Assembly (NCBI GenBank): GCA_964577985.1
Contig: CAZOAR010000023.1
Span: forward strand, 1-41,254
DNA length: 41,254 nucleotides
Origin: CAZOAR01 sp964577985
GTDB lineage: Bacteria; Gemmatimonadota; CAZMKB01; CAZNLH01
Direction: 5' to 3'
The translations under genes and the position numbers were made by a program. Every line of letters begins with the position of its first letter. Position 1 is the first letter of the stretch. Below are positions 8,477 through 16,720 of this stretch, piece by piece. Under the pieces are notes generated by a model, which saw only the letters and a list, made by a program, of their open reading frames with translations, was not told the origin of the DNA and ran no database searches.

Positions 8477-10084
8477 TTACGACCCATACGAGAGTCCCCA
8501 TCCGCGCGGATAGAGACCCGGGATATTGACCGGGAGCCTCCCGGAGGGATTCAGCCGCCCGCTGATGACCCTTACAGCAGAAGCCAGGGACGCCGTGGAA
8601 GGGCTGTAGAGACATAGACAGGCGTCGATCCAGGCGAAAGAGCGCATTATGTACGGGCTGCCAAGTGAGACGACCGCCGCCCTGTTCGCCTGACGAAGGA
8701 GAGTGTCTGCGCAGCGCCTTCCCCCGGGGGAGAGACCGGCCACGCCTCTCCAGGCCCTGACGGTGGAGAAGATGAACAGAACCACGGTGGCTGCCGCGCG
8801 AACCTCTCCTATGACGCTGTCCGGGAGGTCCGCTCCATTCGCTTCGAGTCTTACTATATGCCCCGCGGGAAACTCCTTTCTCAGAAGGTTCGAAAGCGGC
8901 AGGGCCCCGCTCTGCCCGGAGTCTCCGAGGATTATGAACAGGCAGTCATCCGCGGAAGACAAGGGGAAGAGGTCGCCGCGATTCCTCACCAGGGTCGCGG
9001 ACCGGCCAGCGACATCTTCCGCCAGTACGCCGCGCTCGCGTTGTCCTGACACCCTGCACGCATCCTCAACCCCGGCGGACAATGGAAGTAGATGATTTCT
9101 CGCTGAAGTAATCCTCTCGACCGCTTTGCAGACGGCAACCCGATCGAGTGACCCGTCCGCGATGGCGCTTCCCACGGCGCGAACAGCCCGATCGACATCC
9201 TTCACATAGAGAAGCATGTCCACCCCCGCCTTGAGGGCCCGCACGGCGGTTTGAGCCTCTTCGGATGCCTCTCCTGCAGCCCCCATGATCATGGCATCGC
9301 TTATGACAAGTCCATCGTATCCGAGCCTGTCTCGCAACAGGTCCGTGACCACATCGTGAGACAACGAGGCGGGCCTTGTCTCGCTGCCTGTGAGAGATGG
9401 AACTGCGATGTGCCCCACCATAATCGCCATCAATCCCTCTCCTATCGCCCTCGCAAAGGGAGGCAGTTCCACCGTCTCCACGCTGACGGGTCCCCTTCGG
9501 ACGACCGGCAGCGATATGTGCGAATCCACGTCGGTATCGCCGTGGCCCGGAAAGTGTTTCGCGACAGCGATGACGCCCCCCTCGTGGCATCCCACCATAT
9601 AGGCCGCTCCGAGATTGGAGACCAGGGCCGGGTCGTCACCGAATGACCGGACGTTTATGATTGGATTGAGGGGATTAATATTGACGTCAAGCACGGGTGC
9701 CAGGACCACGTTTATCCCCGCCTGCCGGGCATCGAGCGCCGTCGCCAGCCCGATCTCACGAGCAAGCTCAGGAGAACGTGTCGCCCCGAGCGCCATCATC
9801 CCCGGGAACTCGGTCCCACCCGGAAACTGCTGGGCCATTCCCGTTTCGAGGTCGGCCATGACGAGAAGCGGCGTCTCCAGCCCGTCCTGGACCTCGGCCA
9901 GGAGACGAGGAGTGGCCTCCATGTCTCCCCCATAGAGTATGATCCCGCCAACGCCCGACTCCACGGCCTCACGCAGGAAGCAACGTGCTTCTTCCTCCCC
10001 CTTGAACTCCTTCCAGGAGAGGGGCACGCAGAACAGCTGTTCCAGTTGCGGCAGATCGCTTGAGGTCATCTTCCGACTTCTCAT
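8477..10084 (-). CDS. Glycoside hydrolase family 3, NagZ-type beta-N-acetylhexosaminidase
   Basis: A 535-aa protein without a signal peptide, so probably cytoplasmic. The N-terminal TIM-barrel carries the NagZ hallmark KHFPGHGDTDVDSH (near residue 178), with the Asp/His acid-base dyad, and ISDAMIMGA (near 264), whose Asp is the expected nucleophile. NVRSFGDDP is also conserved. NagZ enzymes cleave N-acetylglucosamine from anhydro-muropeptides in peptidoglycan recycling. At 535 aa it is longer than single-domain E. coli NagZ and has a C-terminal alpha/beta domain, as in Gram-positive and Bacteroidetes forms. It is the first gene of the operon with the symporter and the MATE exporter. The promoter region is shared with the divergent gene at 10255. 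Confidence 0.85.
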   Translation of the reverse strand: MRSRKMTSSDLPQLEQLFCVPLSWKEFKGEEEARCFLREAVESGVGGIILYGGDMEATPRLLAEVQDGLETPLLVMADLETGMAQQFPGGTEFPGMMALGATRSPELAREIGLATALDARQAGINVVLAPVLDVNINPLNPIINVRSFGDDPALVSNLGAAYMVGCHEGGVIAVAKHFPGHGDTDVDSHISLPVVRRGPVSVETVELPPFARAIGEGLMAIMVGHIAVPSLTGSETRPASLSHDVVTDLLRDRLGYDGLVISDAMIMGAAGEASEEAQTAVRALKAGVDMLLYVKDVDRAVRAVGSAIADGSLDRVAVCKAVERITSARNHLLPLSAGVEDACRVSGQRERGVLAEDVAGRSATLVRNRGDLFPLSSADDCLFIILGDSGQSGALPLSNLLRKEFPAGHIVRLEANGADLPDSVIGEVRAAATVVLFIFSTVRAWRGVAGLSPGGRRCADTLLRQANRAAVVSLGSPYIMRSFAWIDACLCLYSPSTASLASAVRVISGRLNPSGRLPVNIPGLYPRGWGLSYGS

Positions 10085-10127
10085 GGCTCGACGGGAAGAA
10101 GGGGTGGAAAGGGGGAAGCTCCCCCTG

Positions 10128-10155
10128 TTGACTCATGGATCGAAATAGGTATCAT
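10128..10155 (+). promoter_or_regulatory. Sigma-70-type promoter for the peptidase/propeller/barrel gene
   Basis: TTGACT at 10128-10133, 16 nt, then TATCAT at 10150-10155. It predicts a start near 10162 and a leader of about 93 nt. This rules out the earlier in-frame ATG at 10135 as the translation start. Confidence 0.6.
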
Positions 10156-10254
10156 TTGTCTGTGGATCGCGCGAATGGTTCCTCCCTCTTCCCGTATCAG
10201 CATTTCGGTCAATCGCGCGTACCGGTTCACACGGCCGTGCCCGACGGAGCATCC

Positions 10255-13143
10255 ATGAGACGGAATGGAATAATACCACTGTACTTGCGCTATTTCAAGG
10301 GAAGAAGCCTCGCTCTCCTCGCCCCTGGCATCCTCCTGCTGGCATCGAGCACCGTCCAGGCACAGGTCGGGAGTAATTTCGGAAGAAATAAGGTGCAGTA
10401 CAGGGAGTTCGACTGGGCCATCCTGGCAACCGAACACTTCGACATCTACTACTACGAGGAAGAACGTCCTCTCGCCCTGAGAGCCGCCCGTATGGCGGAA
10501 CGGTCATACGCAATGCTGAGCGACGTACTCGACCACGACATCGAGACGAGAGTTCCGCTGATCCTCTACACATCGCACAACGACTTCCGGCAGACCAACA
10601 CGGTCGGGGGGATAATACCCGAGGGAGTACAGGGAGTCACGGAGTCGCTCAAGAACAGAGTTGTCCTTCCGTTCACCGGGTCGTACTCGCAGTTCAATCA
10701 TGTCCTGACACACGAGCTGGTCCACGCATTTCAATTCGACCTGACGGGCCAGTCGGGAAGGCGCATGAACCCTGTTCAGAGGCCCGTCCCACTCTGGTTC
10801 ATGGAGGGTATGGCCGAATTCCTCTCTGTCGGCATGGACAAGGGAACGGAGCTGTGGCTGAGAGACGCGCTCGTTCATGATGAGTTGATTCCTATATCGA
10901 AGCTGAACGTGCTGGCAGATATCCGGGTATACAGGTTCGGCCAGGCACTCTGGTATTACATCTCCGAGACATACGGGAGAGAAACCGTCGGAGAACTCCT
11001 GAAACAGACGGTCTCCTATGGTACGACAAAAGGCGTCTTCTCCGAGGTCCTCGGCGTGAGCAGTGACGAATTGAGTCTCGGCTGGCATCAATGGATCCGG
11101 GACAATTTTCGCTCCGTCGGCGGGAGCGGAGATCTCGATTCCCTTGCCGTGCGATTGACAGCGCACACGAGCTATCTTTTCAACCTCAACCTCATGCCTT
11201 CCGTTTCACCCGCGGGAGATCGAGTGGCATACCTCTCAAACAAGCATCTCTACAACGACATCCTGCTGAAGGATCTCAACCACGGCGGAGAGGAAAAGGT
11301 CCTGGTGCATGGCGGCAGAAGCGGGAGTTTCGAGTCGCTGCGGTTTCTCGACACACAGATTTCATGGTCGGCCGATGGAAGATATATGGCCCTTGCGGGT
11401 GTTAGCAACGGCAGGGACGCCATCTGTGTCATCGACGCAGAATCGGGCGAACGGGTAAGAGAACTTTCACCCGACATGGGAGGACTGATATCCCCGTCAT
11501 TCTCTCCTGATGGAGACAGGATCGTCTTCACCGGTATCAGACGCGGACAGTCGGACCTCTACGTAATCGATCTGGATGAGACGAGACTGGTTCAGCTCAC
11601 AAACGATATTTACTCGGACCTTCAACCCCGGTGGTCACCAGACGGCGAATCTATCGCCTTCGCGACCGACAGGGGAGTCGACACGGATAAAGACCGACTC
11701 CTTTTCGGACGGCTTGAGATCGCTGTCTATGAGCTGTCGACCGGCCGGATCAGGGTAATAACCAGTCTGGGGGAAGAATGCCACAATCCCATATGGTCCC
11801 CGGACGGAGGGAAAATCGCGTTTATTTCTCCCCTGGAGGGATCTCCCAACATCTACACCGCGGACGTCGAAAGCGGGAGACTGGAAAGGGTGACCGATCT
11901 CGCCGCGGGTGTCGGTGGCATAACGCCTTCCAGTCCGGCTTTTTCGTGGTCCCACGATGGTGACTCGCTGGTCTTCTCATCGTTTTCCAGGGGCGGCTGG
12001 GACATCTTCCTCCTGGAGGAGCGGGCCGAAGAAACCGGCCATGAGGTCGTGGAGTCCAGGGACCACTGGTCGCACGCCGATTACGAGGCCTACCAGCTCC
12101 CTGACTCCTCGGAGGCCGCCGGCGAGAGCTACCGATCGCAGTTCGGACCGGACGTCCTTGTCGGGGGTGTCGGCTACTCGAACAACGTTGGGGTGGCGGG
12201 TCAGTCGTATCTCCTTCTCAGCGACATTCTGGGAGACCACAACATCATGATAACGACCGGTATCTATGGCGACATCGCCGAGTCGGACCTTCTCTTCTCC
12301 TACATCAACCTCGCGCACCGTACCAACTACGCGGTGACCGCGTTTCAGAGTCGAAACGATTTCGGCCTCTTTACCGCGCCTGATTCGGCCGGATTCGCCA
12401 GCCAGATGTACCGGGGCGGCAGCGTCGTCTTTTCACGACCTTTCGATATGTTCACGAGGGTCGAATACGGAGCGAGCGCGATGTTCCTTGAGCGAGAGGT
12501 CTTCAGCCAGAGTTTTATCACCAGCGAGACAACCGTCGACAGTTCCAGTGTCGATTTCTTAGTCAGGCCGACGGTGGCTCTCGTCAGGGACAACTCCATA
12601 TTCGGGACCACGGGTCCTGTAGCGGGACAGCGCTTCAGGCTACAGGCGGAGGGAGGCATAGGTCAGATCCGTTTCGCCACGTTGTCCGCCGATTATCGAC
12701 TCTATGTCAACTTCTCCCGCCGCTACACGCTCGCGCTGTGGCTCCTGGGCGCCGGGAGCTTCGGCGGCAACGCTCAGATCTTCCGCATCGGCGGTCCCTA
12801 CACGTTCCGAGGGGCGGATTTCGGGAGCATCGCGGGGACGAGGGTATTCATGCAGAACACCGAGTTCCGCTTTCCCATCCTGTTCATGCTCCCCCCCACA
12901 TATGACTTCCTCAGGGGAGTAGTCTTCTGGGACATGGCCGCCGGGTGGGATGACGAGTTCCATCCGATAACGGTCCAGGACACGCGATTCGTGCGGCTGA
13001 ATGACCTGCGGGGCGCATACGGCGCGGGAGCACGTCTCGGCGCCGGATACCTGATCCTGCGAATCGACGTATCTCAGGAGACGGACCTGAGAGGGAGAGT
13101 AGGAGATGTCAGGGGGTTCTTCTCCATAGGTGCGGATTTCTGA
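10255..13143 (+). CDS. Peptidase-MA-like metalloprotease fused to TolB/PD40 propeller and BamA-like outer-membrane barrel
   Basis: A 962-aa exported protein. The ATG at 10255 has a GGAG site 5 nt upstream and gives a good signal peptide ending VQA (cleavage after about residue 36). Three parts follow. (1) A zinc-peptidase module with HELVH at 153-157 and the gluzincin-type WFMEGMAEF (Glu184, Glu188). (2) About six WD40-like/PD40 repeats (about 300-610) with recurring WSPDG and SFSPDG motifs, as in TolB. (3) A C-terminal region (about 630-962) with alternating beta-strands, a GGPYTFRG turn and a terminal Phe, matching the BamA/surface-antigen outer-membrane barrel. It probably sits in the outer membrane with the protease and propeller in the periplasm. 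Similar architectures occur as uncharacterised proteins in candidate phyla. Its substrate is unknown. Confidence 0.82.
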   Translation: MRRNGIIPLYLRYFKGRSLALLAPGILLLASSTVQAQVGSNFGRNKVQYREFDWAILATEHFDIYYYEEERPLALRAARMAERSYAMLSDVLDHDIETRVPLILYTSHNDFRQTNTVGGIIPEGVQGVTESLKNRVVLPFTGSYSQFNHVLTHELVHAFQFDLTGQSGRRMNPVQRPVPLWFMEGMAEFLSVGMDKGTELWLRDALVHDELIPISKLNVLADIRVYRFGQALWYYISETYGRETVGELLKQTVSYGTTKGVFSEVLGVSSDELSLGWHQWIRDNFRSVGGSGDLDSLAVRLTAHTSYLFNLNLMPSVSPAGDRVAYLSNKHLYNDILLKDLNHGGEEKVLVHGGRSGSFESLRFLDTQISWSADGRYMALAGVSNGRDAICVIDAESGERVRELSPDMGGLISPSFSPDGDRIVFTGIRRGQSDLYVIDLDETRLVQLTNDIYSDLQPRWSPDGESIAFATDRGVDTDKDRLLFGRLEIAVYELSTGRIRVITSLGEECHNPIWSPDGGKIAFISPLEGSPNIYTADVESGRLERVTDLAAGVGGITPSSPAFSWSHDGDSLVFSSFSRGGWDIFLLEERAEETGHEVVESRDHWSHADYEAYQLPDSSEAAGESYRSQFGPDVLVGGVGYSNNVGVAGQSYLLLSDILGDHNIMITTGIYGDIAESDLLFSYINLAHRTNYAVTAFQSRNDFGLFTAPDSAGFASQMYRGGSVVFSRPFDMFTRVEYGASAMFLEREVFSQSFITSETTVDSSSVDFLVRPTVALVRDNSIFGTTGPVAGQRFRLQAEGGIGQIRFATLSADYRLYVNFSRRYTLALWLLGAGSFGGNAQIFRIGGPYTFRGADFGSIAGTRVFMQNTEFRFPILFMLPPTYDFLRGVVFWDMAAGWDDEFHPITVQDTRFVRLNDLRGAYGAGARLGAGYLILRIDVSQETDLRGRVGDVRGFFSIGADF

Positions 13144-13202
13144 CGCGTGCCTGTGATTGAGAGCCAGACATCTCACGCCGCGCCCAGGCCTTCAGGAACT
13201 GC

Positions 13203-14834
13203 CTATCCCGACTGTCGCGATTTGTCGATGCGGTCGTAAACGAGAAAAAACTGAGATTCGTGGTTCAGTCGATAGTTCGCGGCTACAAACCGATGGAAGG
13301 CAGGAAAGTTCTCCATCTGGATGTCTGAAGGAAGACGCTCGAATCCATTCCGGTCTCGTCTTCCAACAAGTATCATCGCGGGAGGATCGTTATTCAGGCC
13401 TTCAAGAAATCTTCTGCGTCGGTTCTCCAGCCCGGGAACGGATAGTGAGAGCCGCGCTTCCGTCAGGAAGAGGTGGTGAAACGGATATCTCGTTACCGGA
13501 TGTCTGTCCGACAGAAAGTACACTCCCGGAGCAAGCCCCCAGATGAGAATACCGTCTCCAGTCCTGGTCCTGGAACGGACGTAGCCGGCCATCTCCTCTT
13601 CTACGGCCGGCCTGAACATACCCCGTCGCTGTCTCTCGAGGTATGTCGTGCGGTCAATCTTCCCTGTTTGAAAGGCCCAGTTGTCTGCGTGGAGCTCTCT
13701 CCAGGCCTTGACCTCCAAACCTGCGAGGAACATGATGAATACCATGCTCACGGTCGCGAGCACTCTCACAGAAATTCGCGCATTCGAGGCCAATCGTACG
13801 AGGGAAAAGACCCCAACCGCCGCGGAGAGTGCCAGCCCCGGAATAGCGATCAGAAAGTGATAATTTGCCGCCTGAGCCTGTCCGATAATAACCAATACCG
13901 AGACCACCACCCAGGGACCAAGCCACAGCAGTCGGAGATCGCGTCGAGAGCCAGGACAACAGATGCCGACCAGACCCGCAGTGGCCATGACCGGAATACC
14001 GAGAGCTATTCTTGTGACGACGCGGGAGGCAATCGGCCACAAGAAACCGGCCTGGGCGGTATAATCATGAAAAATCTGCGGAAAAACAAAGACCGCCTCC
14101 AGGAATTCGGACAAGCCGCCTCTATGCCAGAAATAGAGCGCCGCCAGGACCCACATGATGACCACTCCCATCGCCAGCAATACACAGCGGAAGAGCCATT
14201 CACCCGTTCGCCTTCCCGGCATCCAGAACCATGGCCAGGCGGCTGCGACAGCGACGGCGGGCAGCTTTAAAAGGCTGGCTGCACCCATCATTAGACCGGC
14301 ACCCAATGCGTACACGGGACGCTCTCTCGCCACGTACACCATATAGGCGGCAGCGATCATCGGCAGAGACAGGAACGTCTCGCTTTGCGCTCGTGACCAG
14401 TAGCCCTCCCATTCAGGGGACCACAGCCCCACGACAAAAAACAGCGCTGAGAGGAGGCCTACCCAGCGATTCCAGAGACGACGCCCGAGCAGAAAGATTG
14501 CGATACCGCCAAGGGCCATCCATATCCCTTCCATCCACCATATCGCTGTCACCTTTCTGCCAAATAAATCGATGGCGAGTCCATAGAGAAAGAAGATGAG
14601 TGGCGGCTTGTGATCCCATAGATCCCGATATGGAAGCCACCCATCGTTGATCCAGCGACCGATACACGCGAAAAGCCCCTGATCCAGCCCAAGCGGTTCT
14701 CCCGACCGCAGGAACTGAAGAAAGAGGAAGAGCGCGATAACGCTAACCGCGCCCGCGTAGAATGTGATTTTCTTACCAGTCACGATCCAGATTCCCGAGA
14801 GGGAGAAAAATGCTTTCAGACTGTTTCCCGGCAT
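13203..14834 (-). CDS. GT39/ArnT-like polyprenyl-phosphate-sugar glycosyltransferase (PMT_2 type)
   Basis: A 543-aa integral membrane protein with about 10-12 hydrophobic helices and a soluble C-terminal part. The first periplasmic loop contains GLDQGLFACIGRWI, with the acidic residue expected at the catalytic position, and LWDHKPPLIFFLYGL, a hallmark of the GT39/PMT_2 group. These enzymes transfer a sugar from a polyprenyl-phosphate carrier to lipid A, proteins or other glycans on the outer face of the inner membrane. A GGGA-type ribosome site precedes the ATG at 14834. It is divergent from the methyltransferase/GT2 pair, whose GT2 could make the polyprenyl-phosphate sugar donor. The acceptor is unknown. 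Confidence 0.78.
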   Translation of the reverse strand: MPGNSLKAFFSLSGIWIVTGKKITFYAGAVSVIALFLFLQFLRSGEPLGLDQGLFACIGRWINDGWLPYRDLWDHKPPLIFFLYGLAIDLFGRKVTAIWWMEGIWMALGGIAIFLLGRRLWNRWVGLLSALFFVVGLWSPEWEGYWSRAQSETFLSLPMIAAAYMVYVARERPVYALGAGLMMGAASLLKLPAVAVAAAWPWFWMPGRRTGEWLFRCVLLAMGVVIMWVLAALYFWHRGGLSEFLEAVFVFPQIFHDYTAQAGFLWPIASRVVTRIALGIPVMATAGLVGICCPGSRRDLRLLWLGPWVVVSVLVIIGQAQAANYHFLIAIPGLALSAAVGVFSLVRLASNARISVRVLATVSMVFIMFLAGLEVKAWRELHADNWAFQTGKIDRTTYLERQRRGMFRPAVEEEMAGYVRSRTRTGDGILIWGLAPGVYFLSDRHPVTRYPFHHLFLTEARLSLSVPGLENRRRRFLEGLNNDPPAMILVGRRDRNGFERLPSDIQMENFPAFHRFVAANYRLNHESQFFLVYDRIDKSRQSG

Positions 14835-14904
14835 CCGTTCCCATCCCGCACTTACAACACATGTAACGGCATCCGGCGCATCCGGACATTGTTAACCAAT
14901 GAAG

Positions 14905-14933
14905 AGGATACCGCAGCGTAAGTGACTTGTCAA
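14905..14933 (-). promoter_or_regulatory. Sigma-70-type promoter for the GT39-like gene
   Basis: On the minus strand, TTGACA (14928-14933), exactly 17 nt, then TATCCT (14905-14910). The predicted start is near 14898, about 64 nt from the ATG. Confidence 0.6.
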
Positions 14934-14980
14934 GAAGACATCATGGCCTGTGCTCCTCCCGGGACTACGTTGAATCACAC

Positions 14981-15009
14981 TTCACAATTTAACCATGATA
15001 CCTTATAAT
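14981..15009 (+). promoter_or_regulatory. Sigma-70-type promoter for the methyltransferase/GT2 pair
   Basis: TTCACA at 14981-14986, 17 nt, and a perfect TATAAT at 15004-15009. The predicted start near 15016 is only about 20 nt before the first ATG at 15036. It is arranged back to back with the GT39 promoter. Confidence 0.65.
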
Positions 15010-15035
15010 TATTCTATCGCGGGAGAACCGCGCTG

Positions 15036-15830
15036 ATGTCATACACTGTCCGCGGTGAGGGAGCACCAGGAGAAATATATATGGATCTCTATGAGCGATC
15101 GAGAAACGCAGATAATAGACACCCCTGGGAGATCGCTCGTTTTGGCTATTTCAGCAGCATGATCATGGGACTGGGACCGTTCGGCCATCCAGTAGAGATT
15201 CTCGATTGTGGATCTGGAGATGGCTGGTTCTCAGATCAGCTGGTGCGAAAAGCCGACGGAGGAGTACGAATCAGTTGCTGGGATACTTGCTACAGCGACG
15301 ATGACATCGCGAACCTGACGCGAGATTCGTCAGGAGGAATCACATTCACGGCTGAACGCCCGGATCGGAGATTTGCGGTCCTTCTTCTTCTCGATGTTCT
15401 CGAACATGTTGAGGATGATGAATCGTTCCTTCTCACGCTCGTCGATCAAAACCTGGAGTCGGACGGGATGATTTTGATAAGTGTTCCTGCCTGGCCCTGT
15501 TTATTTGGCCGGCACGATGTCAACCTCAGGCACCACAGAAGATACATGCCTGATCACTGCGAGCAGTTAATCCGAGACTCCGGGCTGGAAATCGAGAGAG
15601 AGGGCTCTCTATTCCACTCCCTTCTGGTCCCCAGGACCTTTCAGGTTTTGCGAGAAAGATATTGCAGTAGGACGACGGTTGAGATTACGAGTGACTGGAA
15701 TCACGGGGCGTTTCTCAGCTGGCTGGTTCTAACCGTATTGGGATTCGATAATGCCCTTTCTTCCTTTTTCTCCTCATTCAGAATCCCGATCCCTGGATTA
15801 AGCTGGTGGGCGCTTTGCAGAAAACGGTAA
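15036..15830 (+). CDS. Class I SAM-dependent methyltransferase
   Basis: A 264-aa protein with the Rossmann SAM-binding motif EILDCGSGDGWFSDQL (about residues 50-65) and the downstream acidic motif LLLLDVLEHVEDDESFL, typical of class I methyltransferases of the Methyltransf_11/23 kind. A hydrophobic C-terminal stretch may associate with membrane. Two starts are possible: ATG at 15036 with GGGAG at 15021-15025, and ATG at 15081 with AGGAG at 15068-15072, 8 nt upstream. The second has better spacing, and would give 249 aa. The gene overlaps the GT2 gene by 25 nt. Together they suggest modification of a glycan or lipid-linked sugar; the substrate is unknown. Confidence 0.78.
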   Translation: MSYTVRGEGAPGEIYMDLYERSRNADNRHPWEIARFGYFSSMIMGLGPFGHPVEILDCGSGDGWFSDQLVRKADGGVRISCWDTCYSDDDIANLTRDSSGGITFTAERPDRRFAVLLLLDVLEHVEDDESFLLTLVDQNLESDGMILISVPAWPCLFGRHDVNLRHHRRYMPDHCEQLIRDSGLEIEREGSLFHSLLVPRTFQVLRERYCSRTTVEITSDWNHGAFLSWLVLTVLGFDNALSSFFSSFRIPIPGLSWWALCRKR

Positions 15831-16600
15831 TCATCATCCCCTGCTATAACGAAGAATTGCGATTAGATCCCGATCAGTTCCTCGATCTGGCCGGCCAGCC
15901 TGGACTTGACCTCATCTTCGTCGACGATGGATCAACCGATAAGACAGGCAGCATCCTCAGATCCATCTGTGATCGGTCAGAAGGAAAAGCCAGGTTGTTA
16001 ACATTAGAGGTAAACTCAGGGAAGGCGGAGGCGGTTCGTATCGGAATGATCGAAGCTCTGAAGCTGGACCTCTCCATCACTGGTTATGTGGACGCGGATC
16101 TCGCTACCCCGGTGTCTGAGATTATCCGGTTGGCAGAACAAGCCGCTGAACCCGGCTGGGAGGTCGTTATGGGCGCAAGGGTCGCCCTTTCGGGGTACGG
16201 CATCAAGCGCAACAGCTTGCGTCACTACCCGGGGCGATTCTTTGCTACTGCAGCATCCTGGATCCTGGGGGCTACGATCTATGACACGCAATGCGGCGTC
16301 AAGTTTTTCAGAAAATCACCTCTCTTCTGTGATGTCATCGGAGAGAAGTTCCTTTCCAACTGGACGTTCGACGTCGAACTTCTCGGACGGCTTCTTGCCG
16401 GCACAGAGACCCACCTTCCTCTCCTGCCTGATCAAATCCTCGAGGTACCATTGCTGATCTGGCATGATGTGCCTGGTTCGAAGTTGACCCCGTTCGACGT
16501 GATCAGAATGTCTCTTGAGCTGATCGGCATTGCGAAGGACCTGGCTCGGCGCAAGAGGACCAGATATCTCTCCGAAGCGAAGATAAATGGAATCGAATAA
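15806..16600 (+). CDS. GT2-family glycosyltransferase, DPM1-like (polyprenyl-phosphate sugar synthase)
   Basis: A 264-aa GT-A fold enzyme. The N-terminal VIIIPCYNEE is followed by LIFVDDGSTDKT and, near residue 95, the YVDADLATP metal-binding DxD motif. The C-terminal half has the conserved DTQCGVKFF segment of dolichol/undecaprenyl-phosphate sugar transferases. No C-terminal membrane helices are visible, as in single-domain DPM1-like forms. Such enzymes load glucose or mannose from NDP- or GDP-sugars onto polyprenyl phosphate at the cytoplasmic face. The start is GTG at 15806, inside the end of the methyltransferase gene; a TTG at 15815 is an alternative. It plausibly supplies the donor for the GT39-like enzyme encoded divergently upstream. 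Confidence 0.82.
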   Translation: MGALQKTVIIIPCYNEELRLDPDQFLDLAGQPGLDLIFVDDGSTDKTGSILRSICDRSEGKARLLTLEVNSGKAEAVRIGMIEALKLDLSITGYVDADLATPVSEIIRLAEQAAEPGWEVVMGARVALSGYGIKRNSLRHYPGRFFATAASWILGATIYDTQCGVKFFRKSPLFCDVIGEKFLSNWTFDVELLGRLLAGTETHLPLLPDQILEVPLLIWHDVPGSKLTPFDVIRMSLELIGIAKDLARRKRTRYLSEAKINGIE

Positions 16601-16633
16601 GGGAGATGTAGCAGCGGGAGCTACGATCAACAA

Positions 16634-16661
16634 TTGCTTTTGAAAGAGAAAGAGGCATAAT
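16634..16661 (+). promoter_or_regulatory. Possible sigma-70-type promoter for the ammonia-lyase gene
   Basis: TTGCTT at 16634-16639, 16 nt, CATAAT at 16656-16661. The predicted start near 16668 leaves a leader of about 53 nt. It is weaker than the other promoters in this window. Confidence 0.4.
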
Positions 16662-16720
16662 TTAGTGGATCGCGGAAGGATACACGGACATATCTACAGT
16701 TCATTTTGAAAGGTGACACT

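Noticed and set aside
10111..10125. Intrinsic terminator GGGGG-AAGCT-CCCCC
   Set aside because: The hairpin lies in a divergent promoter region with at most three T residues after it on the minus strand, so it is more likely incidental.
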